64,000 nucleotides of DNA from Mermis nigrescens (lineage: Eukaryota; Nematoda; Enoplea; Mermithida; Mermithidae): NCBI GenBank assembly GCA_036768485.1, contig JAVLUZ010000814.1, forward strand, positions 119,736-183,735, given 5' to 3'. Position 1 is the stretch's first letter, and every line of letters starts with the position of its first letter. The notes beneath the pieces were generated by a model. It was not told where the DNA came from. It saw only the letters and a program-made list of their open reading frames with translations, and did not search any database. A program made the translations under genes and the position numbers. Positions 55,100-64,000 of this stretch are shown here, in pieces.

Positions 55100-57099
55100 A
55101 CTTTACAAAAAATGTTCCAAACTTTACAAACTTGCTATGTTATAACATATAAATTAGGTTCCAAACTTTACAAAGAATGTTCCAAACTTTACAAAGAATG
55201 TTCCAAACTTTACAAACTTTGATTCACATTTTAAAAAATTTTTGTGCCCATTAGTCAATGTCCGACCTACACCACGAGGAGGTTGGCACAATGGTAGGTC
55301 ATTTTCAGTTTATATCTATTTAACCATGGCTCTAGAACTCCTAACCACGTGCCCGGTTCAGAGGGATATTAGGCGCCCTATTGCCATGAAAGAGCAAAAA
55401 ATCCTGAAAATTCCTTTTTATATTGATGTGTGTTCAAATGTCAAGTGGGACTGTAGATATGCCGTCAGACAGGACTTTTCTCTTAATGTATAGATACGGC
55501 AGTCCCTGTTTCTCTTGAATGTACGTCCACATCTGATTATCAGGTTGCATCCTGAATCCAATATTTTTTCCTACATGTGCTGTTTGAATATCCAACACAC
55601 CAGTGTACTGATTGAAGGTCAGCCGATTAATTTTTTTCATTAATCCTTTACTGCTGACTTTAATATTTCCTGTCAAGTCGTCAACAGCAATGTACGTTTT
55701 TGCAGCTAAACAGCACATGGCTGTTCCTTTAAACTCCTCTTTCAGCAGACCAGGAGTTCGTTTAGTGGCTTTTGATGTCACAAACCACTTTTTATGTATT
55801 TCCGCAAACTCTTCCCTGAGTTCAGGCTTCACTAAATCCAACAAATTTTCGTTAGATAGTGCCAAGTATATGCTGTCAGTGTCTGTCTGCATACACTGAT
55901 AATCCGAAATGTCAAAATATTTCAACAGCACATCATAAAAGAACTCCAACATTCGGATTTTTGCCCAATTATAGACTGATAGACCGATTATTATAGGCAA
56001 ATCTAAAACAATTTCTTTCTTGAACATATGCACTTCATAACAGTTCGTTGTTATGAATTTAACTTTCTTAATATATGGGCTAAGACTTGCTTCAGCTGCT
56101 TTTTCGTAATCAGCATAAAACACATCTACGTGCTGTTCCTTGTTAGTTAGTGTTTTGCCATATCCAGTGTTGCCCAATAGTTTGAAAGTATCGGCGATCA
56201 TGGCCAGTTCAGGGTCCTCATCACCTTCTTGTCTATGCTTGGTGACTGTGTCCCTAAATTTTTCAAATGGCTTTGATCTATCATACTGAATAACTTCATA
56301 AACTTTCTCCTGTACAAGGCCATGTTGGACCAAAATCTAATCATTTCTGTGGAAAGCAGAATTTCTTTTCCAAAATAACTACTGATCATATTATGTCGAG
56401 GTATTGTAAGTAGCCTATTTTTTCTCTGCATACTCTTTCATCAGAGGGCCAATATCCTCCCGGCCAATTTCTGCATGTTTTATTATTGGTGGAAAATCGG
56501 CAAGTAAGGGTTTCAAATTTTCAGGAGTAGAAATATCTACTTTTGCAAAGCCAAAAACCGACCCATCTAAGACTGCTTGGGTCATTTCTGCTTCATTTAT
56601 CCACACTTTAAAGTAAAATTTGCGAACAGTTTTCAAATATTCCCTCCTAATAGAGTGCCATTCGCATTCCCACAAACTAATTACATTATAGCCCAGTGAT
56701 CGTATGTAGGCTTCTTTTGTCTGAATCCATGCATGTGCATCTGCAGGAACCTTTTTCTTGTTTCTTTGTCCTGCCAAGCAGTTATGGCAGTGATAATAAC
56801 AACCGTAAAATTCATATACTGTATGTGTATCAGCGCAAAATCCGTCAACAGGTAAGCAGAAGGGGCCTATTGTTTTTTCCTCATTGTTAACTAAATGCTG
56901 AATATGGTGACCTATTTTTTCACTCTCACATTCTAAGTATTCGACAGAAATAGGCTTAGAAGAGGTAATTTTGTGAAATTTATTATTTTTCTCAATTATC
57001 CAGTGGTCGTAATAACCAGTAGGCATGTCTTTAGATTGAGCCCACAAGTATAATGCATTAAAATCAAGGCCTACTACTGATTTTACTGGTTTTAAGGGG
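55100..57099 (-). repeat. Right arm of the 2-kb inverted repeat
   Basis: Reverse complement of 51814-53810. Beyond 57099 the polymerase reading continues outward only on this side, so the left arm is the truncated partner. Confidence 0.92.
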
Positions 57100-57515
57100 T
57101 TGTTCCTGATAAATGTTTGGTCTTTAATTGCCAATCGAGTCATAACCATTGAAAGACCGCCACACATACTCGATTTTAGCATATAGTAGACATTTTTTGA
57201 ATTTTCTGAGAAAAGTGAAAATTTAGTGTCAGGAATGCTTTTGAAAAGGTACCGTTCTGTGGTTCCCAGTAAGGACATTGCTTCTCTAAAAATATCAATT
57301 TTAAATCTGTCCCAATACAGCTGCAACATGTTACTACAAGCTTCTAAGAAGGGAACAACATCCCTCATATTATAGAAAATTAGATAGTCCTTCAATGTAG
57401 TCATATTATATTGTTGCCAATACTGCTGGCATTGTGCATAATCGGCTGTGCTGATGCATTCATTTTTAAGTGAGCTGTAGAATGCTTCAGGAGGCGGTAA
57501 TTGTGTCTCAGACAA
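55434..57515 (-). pseudogene. Family B DNA polymerase, right copy: polymerase domain, frameshifted
   Basis: Two main pieces. The 366-codon frame 57515-56415 has exonuclease motif III (YNMRD, residues 48-52), motif A (DFNALYLW, 151-158) and an insert with VYEFYGCYYHCHNC and LGYNVISLWECEW resembling a PD-(D/E)xK-like nuclease insert known in metazoan polymerases of this type. The 299-codon frame 56333-55434 has motif B (KLLGNTGYG, 51-59), motif C (DTDS, 151-154) and KTY (212-214), and ends PLDI before the stop. Between them are two frame changes: an A-run one base longer than in the left copy near 56415, and a T-run one base shorter near 56335. All catalytic motifs are present but no single frame is intact. 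Confidence 0.9.
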
Positions 57516-57530
57516 TTTTTCAAATGAATC

Positions 57531-57722
57531 TCAATATTCATGAGGGAATTTGGCTTTTACTAATGTCGCCTTGTATGCTCTCATGAATACGTCTAAGCTA
57601 AAACCAGGTGCAACATAAGTACTAACATCGAGAAACTTAAAAATGTTAGTGGACAAGCAAAGTGTTGACCCGTTTCGTAAAATTGCTTTTGGCCATGTAT
57701 TGTTTTCAGGATCAGTCCGCAC
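57531..57722 (-). pseudogene. Family B DNA polymerase, right copy: short middle segment
   Basis: Sixty-three codons with LRNGSTLCLSTNIFKFLD and APGFSLDVFMRAYKA, the region between exonuclease motifs II and III in these polymerases. Its upstream border is a frame change at a 7-bp tandem duplication (GTGCGGA twice, near 57715); its downstream border is an in-frame TGA at about 57530. Confidence 0.85.
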
Positions 57723-59679
57723 TCCGCACTTGTTGAATGAGTGCAGGAAATAGATTGCGTTTTATTAAATTTACATCATATTTTCCCGAATTAAATCCGA
57801 GACACATTAGTTGAGTGCAATATCTATACAGCTTAGTTTTAGTCCGAATCAATTTATTGAGTAAGCCTTTTTCTCGTCTAACATCAGCTTCTTGCTCCTT
57901 AATATATGCTTCACTAGTGCTTATTTTTGCATCAAGAGCATCAAAAACATGTTGAAATGTTGATAAAAGAATGACACTTTGCGCCTTCTGAATTTTTTCC
58001 AGATGTTCTAGAAGCCGTTTGACTAAATGATCCGGATTACTGTCTACAAAACATTGGGGCCGAAATCCCGGAACACTTGTATGCACAGCACAGGAAATGG
58101 GCTGATGTTGAGCAACAAATCTTAACTTTTCAGAAGTTTCTATGCATTTTTTTACAAGAAGAGCTTCAAAATCGTAAACAGCGAAGAAATTGCAAAAATG
58201 TTGCTCATTTTCAACCTGTATTTCATATTCCTGCAATTCCTCAAAAATCGTTTTTTTCAGCTGATATACTCCACCAGGAAACTTATGTTTTGTTTTGCCA
58301 TGCCTGCAATGATGTTTTGCATGATCACTCAATTTTTCTGCTTTTCTAAATAACCGCCTGCACATGAGGCACATGTATCGTTTAGCATACTGATCGAGAT
58401 TTATAATGTAACTATAGTGAGCTTGTCTAGAATTGGTGTAAGAAATGTCAAGATTTAATAGTTTTTCATACTTTCTAACTACATTCTTCCAACAGACAGC
58501 TGCCTCATCCATGTGAAAACACTGAATATCTACCTGAAACAATTTTTCGATCATTTCTAAATCTGTGTATGGGACGCCAATAAAGGTCTCAACATTTGCT
58601 TGAATATTTTTCTTTTGGCAGTATTTGACAAAAAGTTGATAAACGATGTTTGGCTCAAAGTTTCCTACAAGACACTGTGCTAAACAGCGGAAAAAGCATA
58701 AATTATCATTAAATTTATTACAATTATTATCTTGAGTCATATGCAAAGTGTGTCGCTGGTAAGCAGTATTTTCAGAAAGTTCCACATCTGTACAACCACT
58801 CACAAAATCTTTCTGTGGTGTCACAAAAAATTCAACATTGGTTATTGCCAGTAGTCCCCATTTAGTGTCAGGGCGAGTAAATTTTTCTTCAACATCAATT
58901 TCGTGCAATTTTTCAGCCACATTTTTTACATCATTACCATTAGTTATAAGAACAGGTTTTCCTAATAGCGTAAAATTATTTTGGCATGCATACCAATAAT
59001 TTATTGCACCAGTTTCACGATTTTTGAGGAAACACCCAAGTGCTGCATCTATCCGAAAAGCTTCCTTTTCATTTTGGAAAATATCGCTCAACATTTCCAG
59101 GTAATTTCCAGTTCCCCATCTATAGTTATATGCATGATCCAACACATCATTCACAGTTTTAGTCGTTCTGATAAGCCGCCAATATCTCCCAACTTCATCC
59201 CTAATTTCTTCAGGGTAGGCGGACAAATCTTCAGCAATCATTTTGTCCTCAGTGATAATTTCAGTAGTTCCAATTTTTTCAATTGGTTCAATGACAGGAT
59301 TAGCACGTACTTTTAGGCATTTTTTCATGTGAGTGTCCGAAAATAATTCCTTATTTGAACTGAAAGATTGCTCACAATACATACATTTTGGTACTACACG
59401 TTTCACCTCAAAATGAGTAACTAATTTCCTTCTTAATCGGAAAAGAGTGGCACATGAAGGACATTTATACCTAGATCCTAAATGCGAAGAATTCTCATGC
59501 TCTGCTAACCTGCTTTGACGCGTAAACAATTTATCACATACAGTACATCGGTGCAGCTTGCACTTCAGAAGCTGCGATCGGTTTAAATCGGCACCAAAAA
59601 GATTACTGGCGTCTGCCGATGGAGGCTCCTTAGAAGCCCCGCTGAGACCAGTAACACGAGATTTGACAATATTGGTCAT
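57712..59679 (-). CDS. Family B DNA polymerase, right copy: zinc-finger, OTU-like and exonuclease part
   Basis: A 655-codon open frame, start ATG at 59677-59679. Residues 45-66 form a C2H2 finger (C45, C48, H61, H66); 73-89 a second (C73, C76, H89 and a weak last ligand); 99-121 a CxxC..H..C finger. Around 323-335 FNDNLCFFRCLA and at 420-425 AHYSYI resemble the Cys and His motifs of OTU-like proteases, a feature of related metazoan polymerase proteins. C437/C440/H453/C458 is another finger. Exonuclease motif I is YDFEA (502-506), motif II FNSGKYD (629-635). The frame then ends early at the 7-bp duplication, so this is the intact N-terminal part of a broken gene rather than a full protein. Source element: Polinton/Maverick-like or adintovirus-like, by polymerase type only; no capsid, integrase or ATPase gene was seen nearby. 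Confidence 0.8.
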   Translation of the reverse strand: MTNIVKSRVTGLSGASKEPPSADASNLFGADLNRSQLLKCKLHRCTVCDKLFTRQSRLAEHENSSHLGSRYKCPSCATLFRLRRKLVTHFEVKRVVPKCMYCEQSFSSNKELFSDTHMKKCLKVRANPVIEPIEKIGTTEIITEDKMIAEDLSAYPEEIRDEVGRYWRLIRTTKTVNDVLDHAYNYRWGTGNYLEMLSDIFQNEKEAFRIDAALGCFLKNRETGAINYWYACQNNFTLLGKPVLITNGNDVKNVAEKLHEIDVEEKFTRPDTKWGLLAITNVEFFVTPQKDFVSGCTDVELSENTAYQRHTLHMTQDNNCNKFNDNLCFFRCLAQCLVGNFEPNIVYQLFVKYCQKKNIQANVETFIGVPYTDLEMIEKLFQVDIQCFHMDEAAVCWKNVVRKYEKLLNLDISYTNSRQAHYSYIINLDQYAKRYMCLMCRRLFRKAEKLSDHAKHHCRHGKTKHKFPGGVYQLKKTIFEELQEYEIQVENEQHFCNFFAVYDFEALLVKKCIETSEKLRFVAQHQPISCAVHTSVPGFRPQCFVDSNPDHLVKRLLEHLEKIQKAQSVILLSTFQHVFDALDAKISTSEAYIKEQEADVRREKGLLNKLIRTKTKLYRYCTQLMCLGFNSGKYDVNLIKRNLFPALIQQVRSAD

Positions 59680-59868
59680 AATGACGTTTGCCAGAAACTA
59701 TATTTCAGTTGTAAGAATCCTTATTTATAGACTTTCAGCTTTCAGGCAAAACATGTTCAGACTTGTTTGGGCATGCTTACTAAATGGTTTACACACTGTG
59801 CTGATGAGTTGCATGAGCAGACCCCTGCCTCACAATTATAATTAATTCTTATCACTGCAGGCAGCGGC
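59680..59868. other. Sequence upstream of the polymerase start
   Basis: Low-copy sequence that would hold the promoter and 5' leader of the reverse-strand polymerase gene. No terminal inverted repeat of the element was recognised here. Confidence 0.35.
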
Positions 59869-60340
59869 GGCTCCTTGACCCCATGGCTATTCCCTGACCC
59901 TCTCCTTTCCCTAGGGCTGCCCCCTGCCCCGCTCCTTTCCCATACTCCCATTCCATTTCCTGAGGCTGCTCCCTGACCCGCTCCCTTTGCTAGGGCTGCC
60001 CCTGCCCCGCTCCTTTCCCCTACTCCCATTCCATTCCCTGACCCTTGGCTGCTCCCTGACCCGCTCCCTTCGCTAGGGCTGCTCCCTAAACCCCAAACCG
60101 ATCCCCTAGGTTGGCTTCCTTCCTAGGGCTGTTCCCTGAACCCCAAATCAATCCCCTAAGTTGGCCCCTTCCTATGGCTGCTCCCTGACCCTATGGCTGC
60201 TCCCTAACCCCCAAACCAATCCCCTAGGTTGGCCCCTTCCTACGACTGCTCCCTGACCCGTGGCTGCTCCCTAAACCCCAAACCAATCCCCTAGGTTGGC
60301 CCCTTCCTATGGCGGCTCCCTGACCCTAAGGCTGCTCCCA
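59869..60340 (+). repeat. GGCTGCTCCCT / CCCCAAACCAATCCCCTAGG tandem array
   Basis: GCTCCCTGACCC and CCTAGGTTGGCCCCTTCCTA words recur; CTAGGTTGGC or CTAAGTTGGC lie near 60105, 60157, 60226 and 60292, giving a variable 52-69-bp step. The first third (59869-60045) uses a related CTGCCCC/CTCCTTTCCC unit. The 90-codon Gly/Ala-rich reverse ORF at 59757-60029 is a by-product. Confidence 0.8.
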
Positions 60341-60660
60341 TAACACGTCAAGCGTGTTTAACTCATTAAGCTTGTTTTCTTTGTTTTGTGCGCCCAATAA
60401 CACGTCACAACACAATGTGTTTAGAACACGTCACAATATGTTTATACATTTTGCCTATCTTATAACACAGGATACGTTATAGCATGGGGGACGCCAACCC
60501 TTATGGCTCCTTCCCCAAGGCCCCTTCATTCCCTTCCCCCTCCACCAAGACTGCCTTCTGTATAGCACACCTCCATCACTCAGCAAATAGGTCACAATGC
60601 GTTTAGAACACATCAAAGTGTGTTTTTCTGTTTTACTATCTTATAACGTTGCCATCCAGG
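60341..60660. repeat. AACACGTCACAA..TGTGTTTA repeats
   Basis: AACACGTCA followed within about 20 bases by TGTGTTTA occurs around 60345, 60400, 60426 and, worn, 60600. Each pair is partly self-complementary. C-rich sequence (60480-60560) separates the groups. Confidence 0.55.
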
Positions 60661-60689
60661 GTAATACGTATAACTACTCTTTTAAATCC

Positions 60690-60932
60690 TATTGTAAAAA
60701 AATTGCTTCGCTAGTCAAGAAAATGCGCCGATCATAAAAAATGCTTCGCCAATGCTCTTATTACAAATTCCAAACAGGCTGCGCGGACATAAAAGAGAGC
60801 CGCCAGTTGCAAAAAAATGCTACGCCGATGCGCTTTCAGGCTGCCAATGCGCAATATTACCAGCTGCAAAAAATTGCTTCGCCAAAGCACAATATGCGTC
60901 ACCTAGCCAATGCGCGATATTACGATTGTCAC
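60690..60932 (+). repeat. Short tandem units with GCAAAAAATTGCTTCGCCAA
   Basis: AAAAATGCTTCGCCAATG, AAAAAATGCTACGCCGATG and AAAAAATTGCTTCGCCAAAG, each followed by GCGC(A/T) and ATATTAC words, with about 60-90-bp spacing. GCCAATGCGCGATATTACGA at 60907 and GCCAATGTGCGATATTATGA at 61718 flank element O, so O is inserted in this array. Overlapping ORFs 60741-61193 are not credible. Confidence 0.65.
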
Positions 60933-61718
60933 TTAAGCCTGGTTTATACTTCACGCATCGCGCCGAACTTGCGAAATATCGCAGTCGCAGGATCGGGCAA
61001 AGCACGCGAATTCGATTTATACTATCGCGCGAATCGCAGGATTGTCCGCGATACGATTTTTCGATTTATACTTCCTGCGAAGTTCGCATCGCTTAATAAT
61101 TCGCGCAGGCAAGAAATTTCGTCGTGCGATGAATCGCATTTCAGTTTATACTTCATCGCGTTCATCTCCGCGAAAAATGTCGAAAATTACTAATTTTAGT
61201 AACAAGTTGACGTCCGACGCGAATTCACAAAATTGGGCTCGGAAGCGAATTCGCGTCCTTTTTTTGCGCACATTTCTATTGAACTGTCAAATTAGACATG
61301 TACAACGCCGATCGACGCGGGTCGACGTGCCTACTTAAATCATTTATGTCACGCAACAATGCTTTGAATTTGTAATGAGGTCAGGCGGGGACAAAAATGA
61401 GCAAAAATATGCGCGAAAAAATCGTGCGATGATTCGCAAGATTCGCAGAAAAAATCGTGCGATGATTCGCAAGATTCGCAGAAAAAATCGCACGATTTAT
61501 CGCAGGATAGTCGAGTTTGCGAGAAATCGCAGCAAGTATAAATCGAAGACGCAATGCGACGAATTTTGTCGATTATCGCACGATTTTTCGCAGGAAGTAT
61601 AAACGGACGGCGCGATGCGTCAATTCGCACGATTTTCGCAGGATGTGCTATTTTTAGAAAAAGTCACGCCATTTAATCCTGCGACGCGATCCTGCGTGAA
61701 GTATAAATACGGCTTTAG
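60933..61718. mobile_element. Element O: inverted-repeat transposon with GCCTGGTTTATACTTCACGC ends
   Basis: Left end GCCTGGTTTATACTTCACGCA and right end (reverse) GCCGTATTTATACTTCACGCA. The bases just outside are TTAA at the left and TTTA at the right, which could be a worn TTAA duplication. The interior is full of TCGCGCGAATCGCAGGAT-like words in both directions (CGCACGATTTTTCGCAGG, AAAATCGTGCGATGATTCGC with a 33-bp direct repeat near 61420-61490) and further TTTATACTTC copies at 61067 and 61147. It has no transposase. The end sequence resembles a MITE type found in several invertebrates. Confidence 0.8.
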
Positions 61719-61796
61719 CCAATGTGCGATATTATGATTTCATCACATGCGATCTAATTGTGTCTGCTTATTATAATATTTCAGGGCCCAACAACC

Positions 61797-62212
61797 CTCC
61801 ATACTACTGGGGGTATTCCGGTTTGGGGGTATATACCAGACGTGTGTTTGAGACGAGGGTGGACCCCTTCCCCAGAATAACAAGTGACCCCCCGCAAAAT
61901 GGCTGCGACCCCTTCCCAGAATAGTGGATTTAACGTAAAAGTTGCAAAAAGTGTGCCATTTTAAGCATTTCTAGCTCATTTTTGGCTCTAAAAATTTCAA
62001 ATTTTCGGCGCTTCGCGCCATATACACACTGTCTAACTAAATTTTCATCTATTTTTTTGAAAATTTGTTTACGTTCTTGTTCTAGAAAGAACGAGCAGTC
62101 TGAAACGACAATAACAGCATTTTAACATGTACCGTTTTTTATACCAAAAAGAGCACTTTTTAAAAATTTTTTGGGCCTGACCCCCCACAATTCCCATGCT
62201 GTACATGTATGG
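61797..62212 (+). mobile_element. Family C MITE, copy C7
   Basis: C-rich block with GGTGGACCCCTTCCCCAGAA, hairpin GGCGCTTCGCGCC near 62007, TCTAGAAAGAACGAGC, and the end CCCATGCTGTACATGTATGG. The left end is unclear, with a W-like GGGGGTATTCCGGTTTGGGG. Confidence 0.7.
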
Positions 62213-63175
62213 TACATACACCCACGCCCACGTGTGGTGAAGAGCTATTGAATAAATGAAACAGATAATAGTCCCTTTCGATAAATAAGAAGTCTAGGCC
62301 TGCAGATTTTTTTAGCTACCTAATTATACACTTTCGTTTTTACGTTTCCCAATTTGATCCAAATGTTTATTAAAATAATCTCTAAATAATTGCGCGAAGT
62401 TGAACCAGAAAAATGCTTTTATTATTAGTCTTGATCACGTTCACATAGCAATTTGCTAAAATTGTGGTTTAAAACAGTGTACAAAAAGTCGCATCTTTTC
62501 GGCAAGTCATCCAATTTTCTCACTTTCGCATTGAAGCACCTAAAAATAACAAATGCAATTTATGGATTAGTCAATCGACTTAAAATTGGACACCTACCGC
62601 AGATCGTTTAGCGTCCCACGAGTCACTTCGCACAAACTTGAGGCCTAATGACAAAAATGTACCCATATATATAATTATTCCGTACAGTCAAATGCGCTAT
62701 TAAAATCCAAATAAAAAACAGGTACGAAGAGACACACTGACTCAGGGGCGTAACCCGCAGGGGGCGGGAGAAGTCCCCAGAATTGAAAAAATTTCTTCTT
62801 CACAAGGGTCCTTCAAAACTACAGAAATAAATACATTTTCAGCTAACTATTGAGCTACTTAACTCAAAATTTTCAAGCGCTTCGCGCCGGATTTCCTATC
62901 ATATTTAATATCTTAGAAGCCCAGACTTGTTTTAAGAATAGTGAATACATATGTCAAAATCCTTAGGCGCTTCGCGCTGATTTATTATTTTCTGCATTAA
63001 TTGATCACATCTGTCACTCCTTCATCATAGAATCACAAAATATAGGCCTATGACATTGTTGGACCATTTTGTAATTTTATAAGGAAATTTGACTTCTCAG
63101 AGGCAGTAAAATGTGTACGAGTACGTCAAATGCCAACTCTGCGCTCGACTCCCAAGCAAACGTGTTCTAGGGGAA
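62213..63175. other. Unclassified sequence with worn hairpin elements
   Basis: CAGGGGCGTAACCCGCAGG at 62743 looks like the left end of a hAT-type MITE; hairpins follow near 62878 and 62970. No far end was identified. No gene was seen. Confidence 0.4.
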
Positions 63176-63179
63176 CTTC

Positions 63180-63450
63180 AGACCCACAGAATGGCTACTG
63201 AGTCCCGCTAAATGACTGTGTGGGTTGTATTGTGGATCGTCTCCCTAGAATTGTCTATTTTTCGTAAAAATTGTAAAAAGCGTGCTTTTTTGAGCGTTTT
63301 TAGCAAATTTTCGGCTCAACAGCGTCAAATTTTCGCGCCATATACTAATTTTGTTGACTAAAATACATATGTTCAATTTACCCAATTTTTATCTAATATT
63401 TTCGATTTTTTATGTATCTATATTCTAGAAAAAACGAGCATCAGGATTTT
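63180..63450 (+). mobile_element. Family C fragment (C8)
   Basis: GACCCACAGAATGGCTACTG, GTAAAAAGCGTGCTTTTTTGA, a half hairpin TTTCGCGCCATATACT and TCTAGAAAAAACGAGCATC follow C7. Ends are lost. Confidence 0.55.
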
Positions 63451-64000
63451 TTCAGGGGCGAATCACAAACTTTGAAGTCAGATATCTCGAGAACTATTAG
63501 GAATTGAGCCATATAAAGGCATTTTTAAATAATTCTCGACGATCTCTATACACTGGCCAATAAAAACTCAAAAGAAATTCCGAAAGTTTTTCACTTCATT
63601 TGATAATCAAACACGAAATCTATCGTTCAAACTGTCTGCGTTACTGATTTCTTATCATACAATTATTGAAAACTTTTTGACTTTTGTTTTTATACTTAAT
63701 CTTTGTATTTCAAAACAAAACAACAGAGAAAATAAATACTCTGGCGCGAATTGGAGGAAAAATTTTGACATGTTCTCCATGTCTCAATTAACTTTGAGCA
63801 TTTTTGAGCGATTTTGAAGGCAAAAAGTGCACATAAACAATCAATCCAGCGCAAAGCGCCAGAAAATTTTTACGTTTTTATGCGGCTATACTCAATTTCG
63901 CACCTTTTTGAGGAGAAGTAATGTAATAAATTTTATATCACGGATAATTTTATTTAGAAAAAGATTTAAATACCTAGTAAATAGTAATTTCGATCAAATC
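63451..64000. other. Window end: F-like hairpin sequence
   Basis: GGCGCGAATTGGAGG near 63742 and GCGCAAAGCGCCAG near 63852, with TTTTGAGCGATTTTGAAGGC between them, resemble the middle of family F. No gene was seen. Confidence 0.4.

Noticed and set aside
51814..57099. Inverted repeat as a pure assembly artefact
   Set aside because: The arms carry different stops and indels and have different outer extents, so a simple duplicated contig is unlikely, although long reads would be needed to exclude it.

Overview
The window is animal (eukaryotic) genomic DNA. It has spliced exons with GT/AG borders and long introns, a multi-exon gene of the FAF1 (FAS-associated factor) family, a non-LTR retrotransposon tail, a protein-primed-type family B DNA polymerase pseudogene locus, and a very high load of small non-autonomous DNA transposons. 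Base composition is AT-rich. No operons, ribosome-binding sites or bacterial features are present. The species cannot be fixed from the sequence; an invertebrate metazoan is the best guess.

The only host protein gene I can support is a FAF1-like gene on the + strand. Eight exons between 18.08 and 42.93 kb join with consistent reading phases into 386 codons plus a stop: acidic linker, UAS (thioredoxin-like) domain, charged coiled coil, and C-terminal UBX domain. The N-terminal UBA and ubiquitin-like parts were not found in the first 18 kb and are probably upstream, missed, or absent. About 1.2 kb of coding sequence is spread over 25 kb because the introns are packed with mobile elements.

Much of the rest is short interspersed elements with terminal inverted repeats and 8-bp target-site duplications, the signature of hAT-type MITEs. 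I name them by letter for this window only: A (about 390-450 bp, CAGTG ends, TTTGTAC repeats), B (743 bp), C (about 400 bp), W (about 240-270 bp), D, E, F1/F2, G, J, K, L, M, Q, R, T and O. Several insertions are nested, and paralogous empty sites elsewhere in the window confirm their ends. Tandem arrays lie at 1.66-2.82 kb (21-bp monomer, partial 340-bp higher-order period), 3.05-4.24 kb (about 190-bp unit), 4.9, 46.4 and 47.4 kb (17-bp G-rich minisatellite), 36.4 kb (21-bp) and 59.9-60.3 kb.

From 51.8 to 57.1 kb a near-perfect 2-kb inverted repeat carries two head-on copies of the C-terminal half of a family B DNA polymerase. The right copy continues to 59.68 kb through the exonuclease domain and a zinc-finger/OTU-like N-terminal region. 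The copies are broken by partly different lesions.

The most unusual signal is a short GC hairpin, GGCGCTTCGCGCC, usually preceded by an AAAATTTT-like tract. It recurs more than 30 times in otherwise unrelated repeat families, which suggests a shared mobile or functional module.
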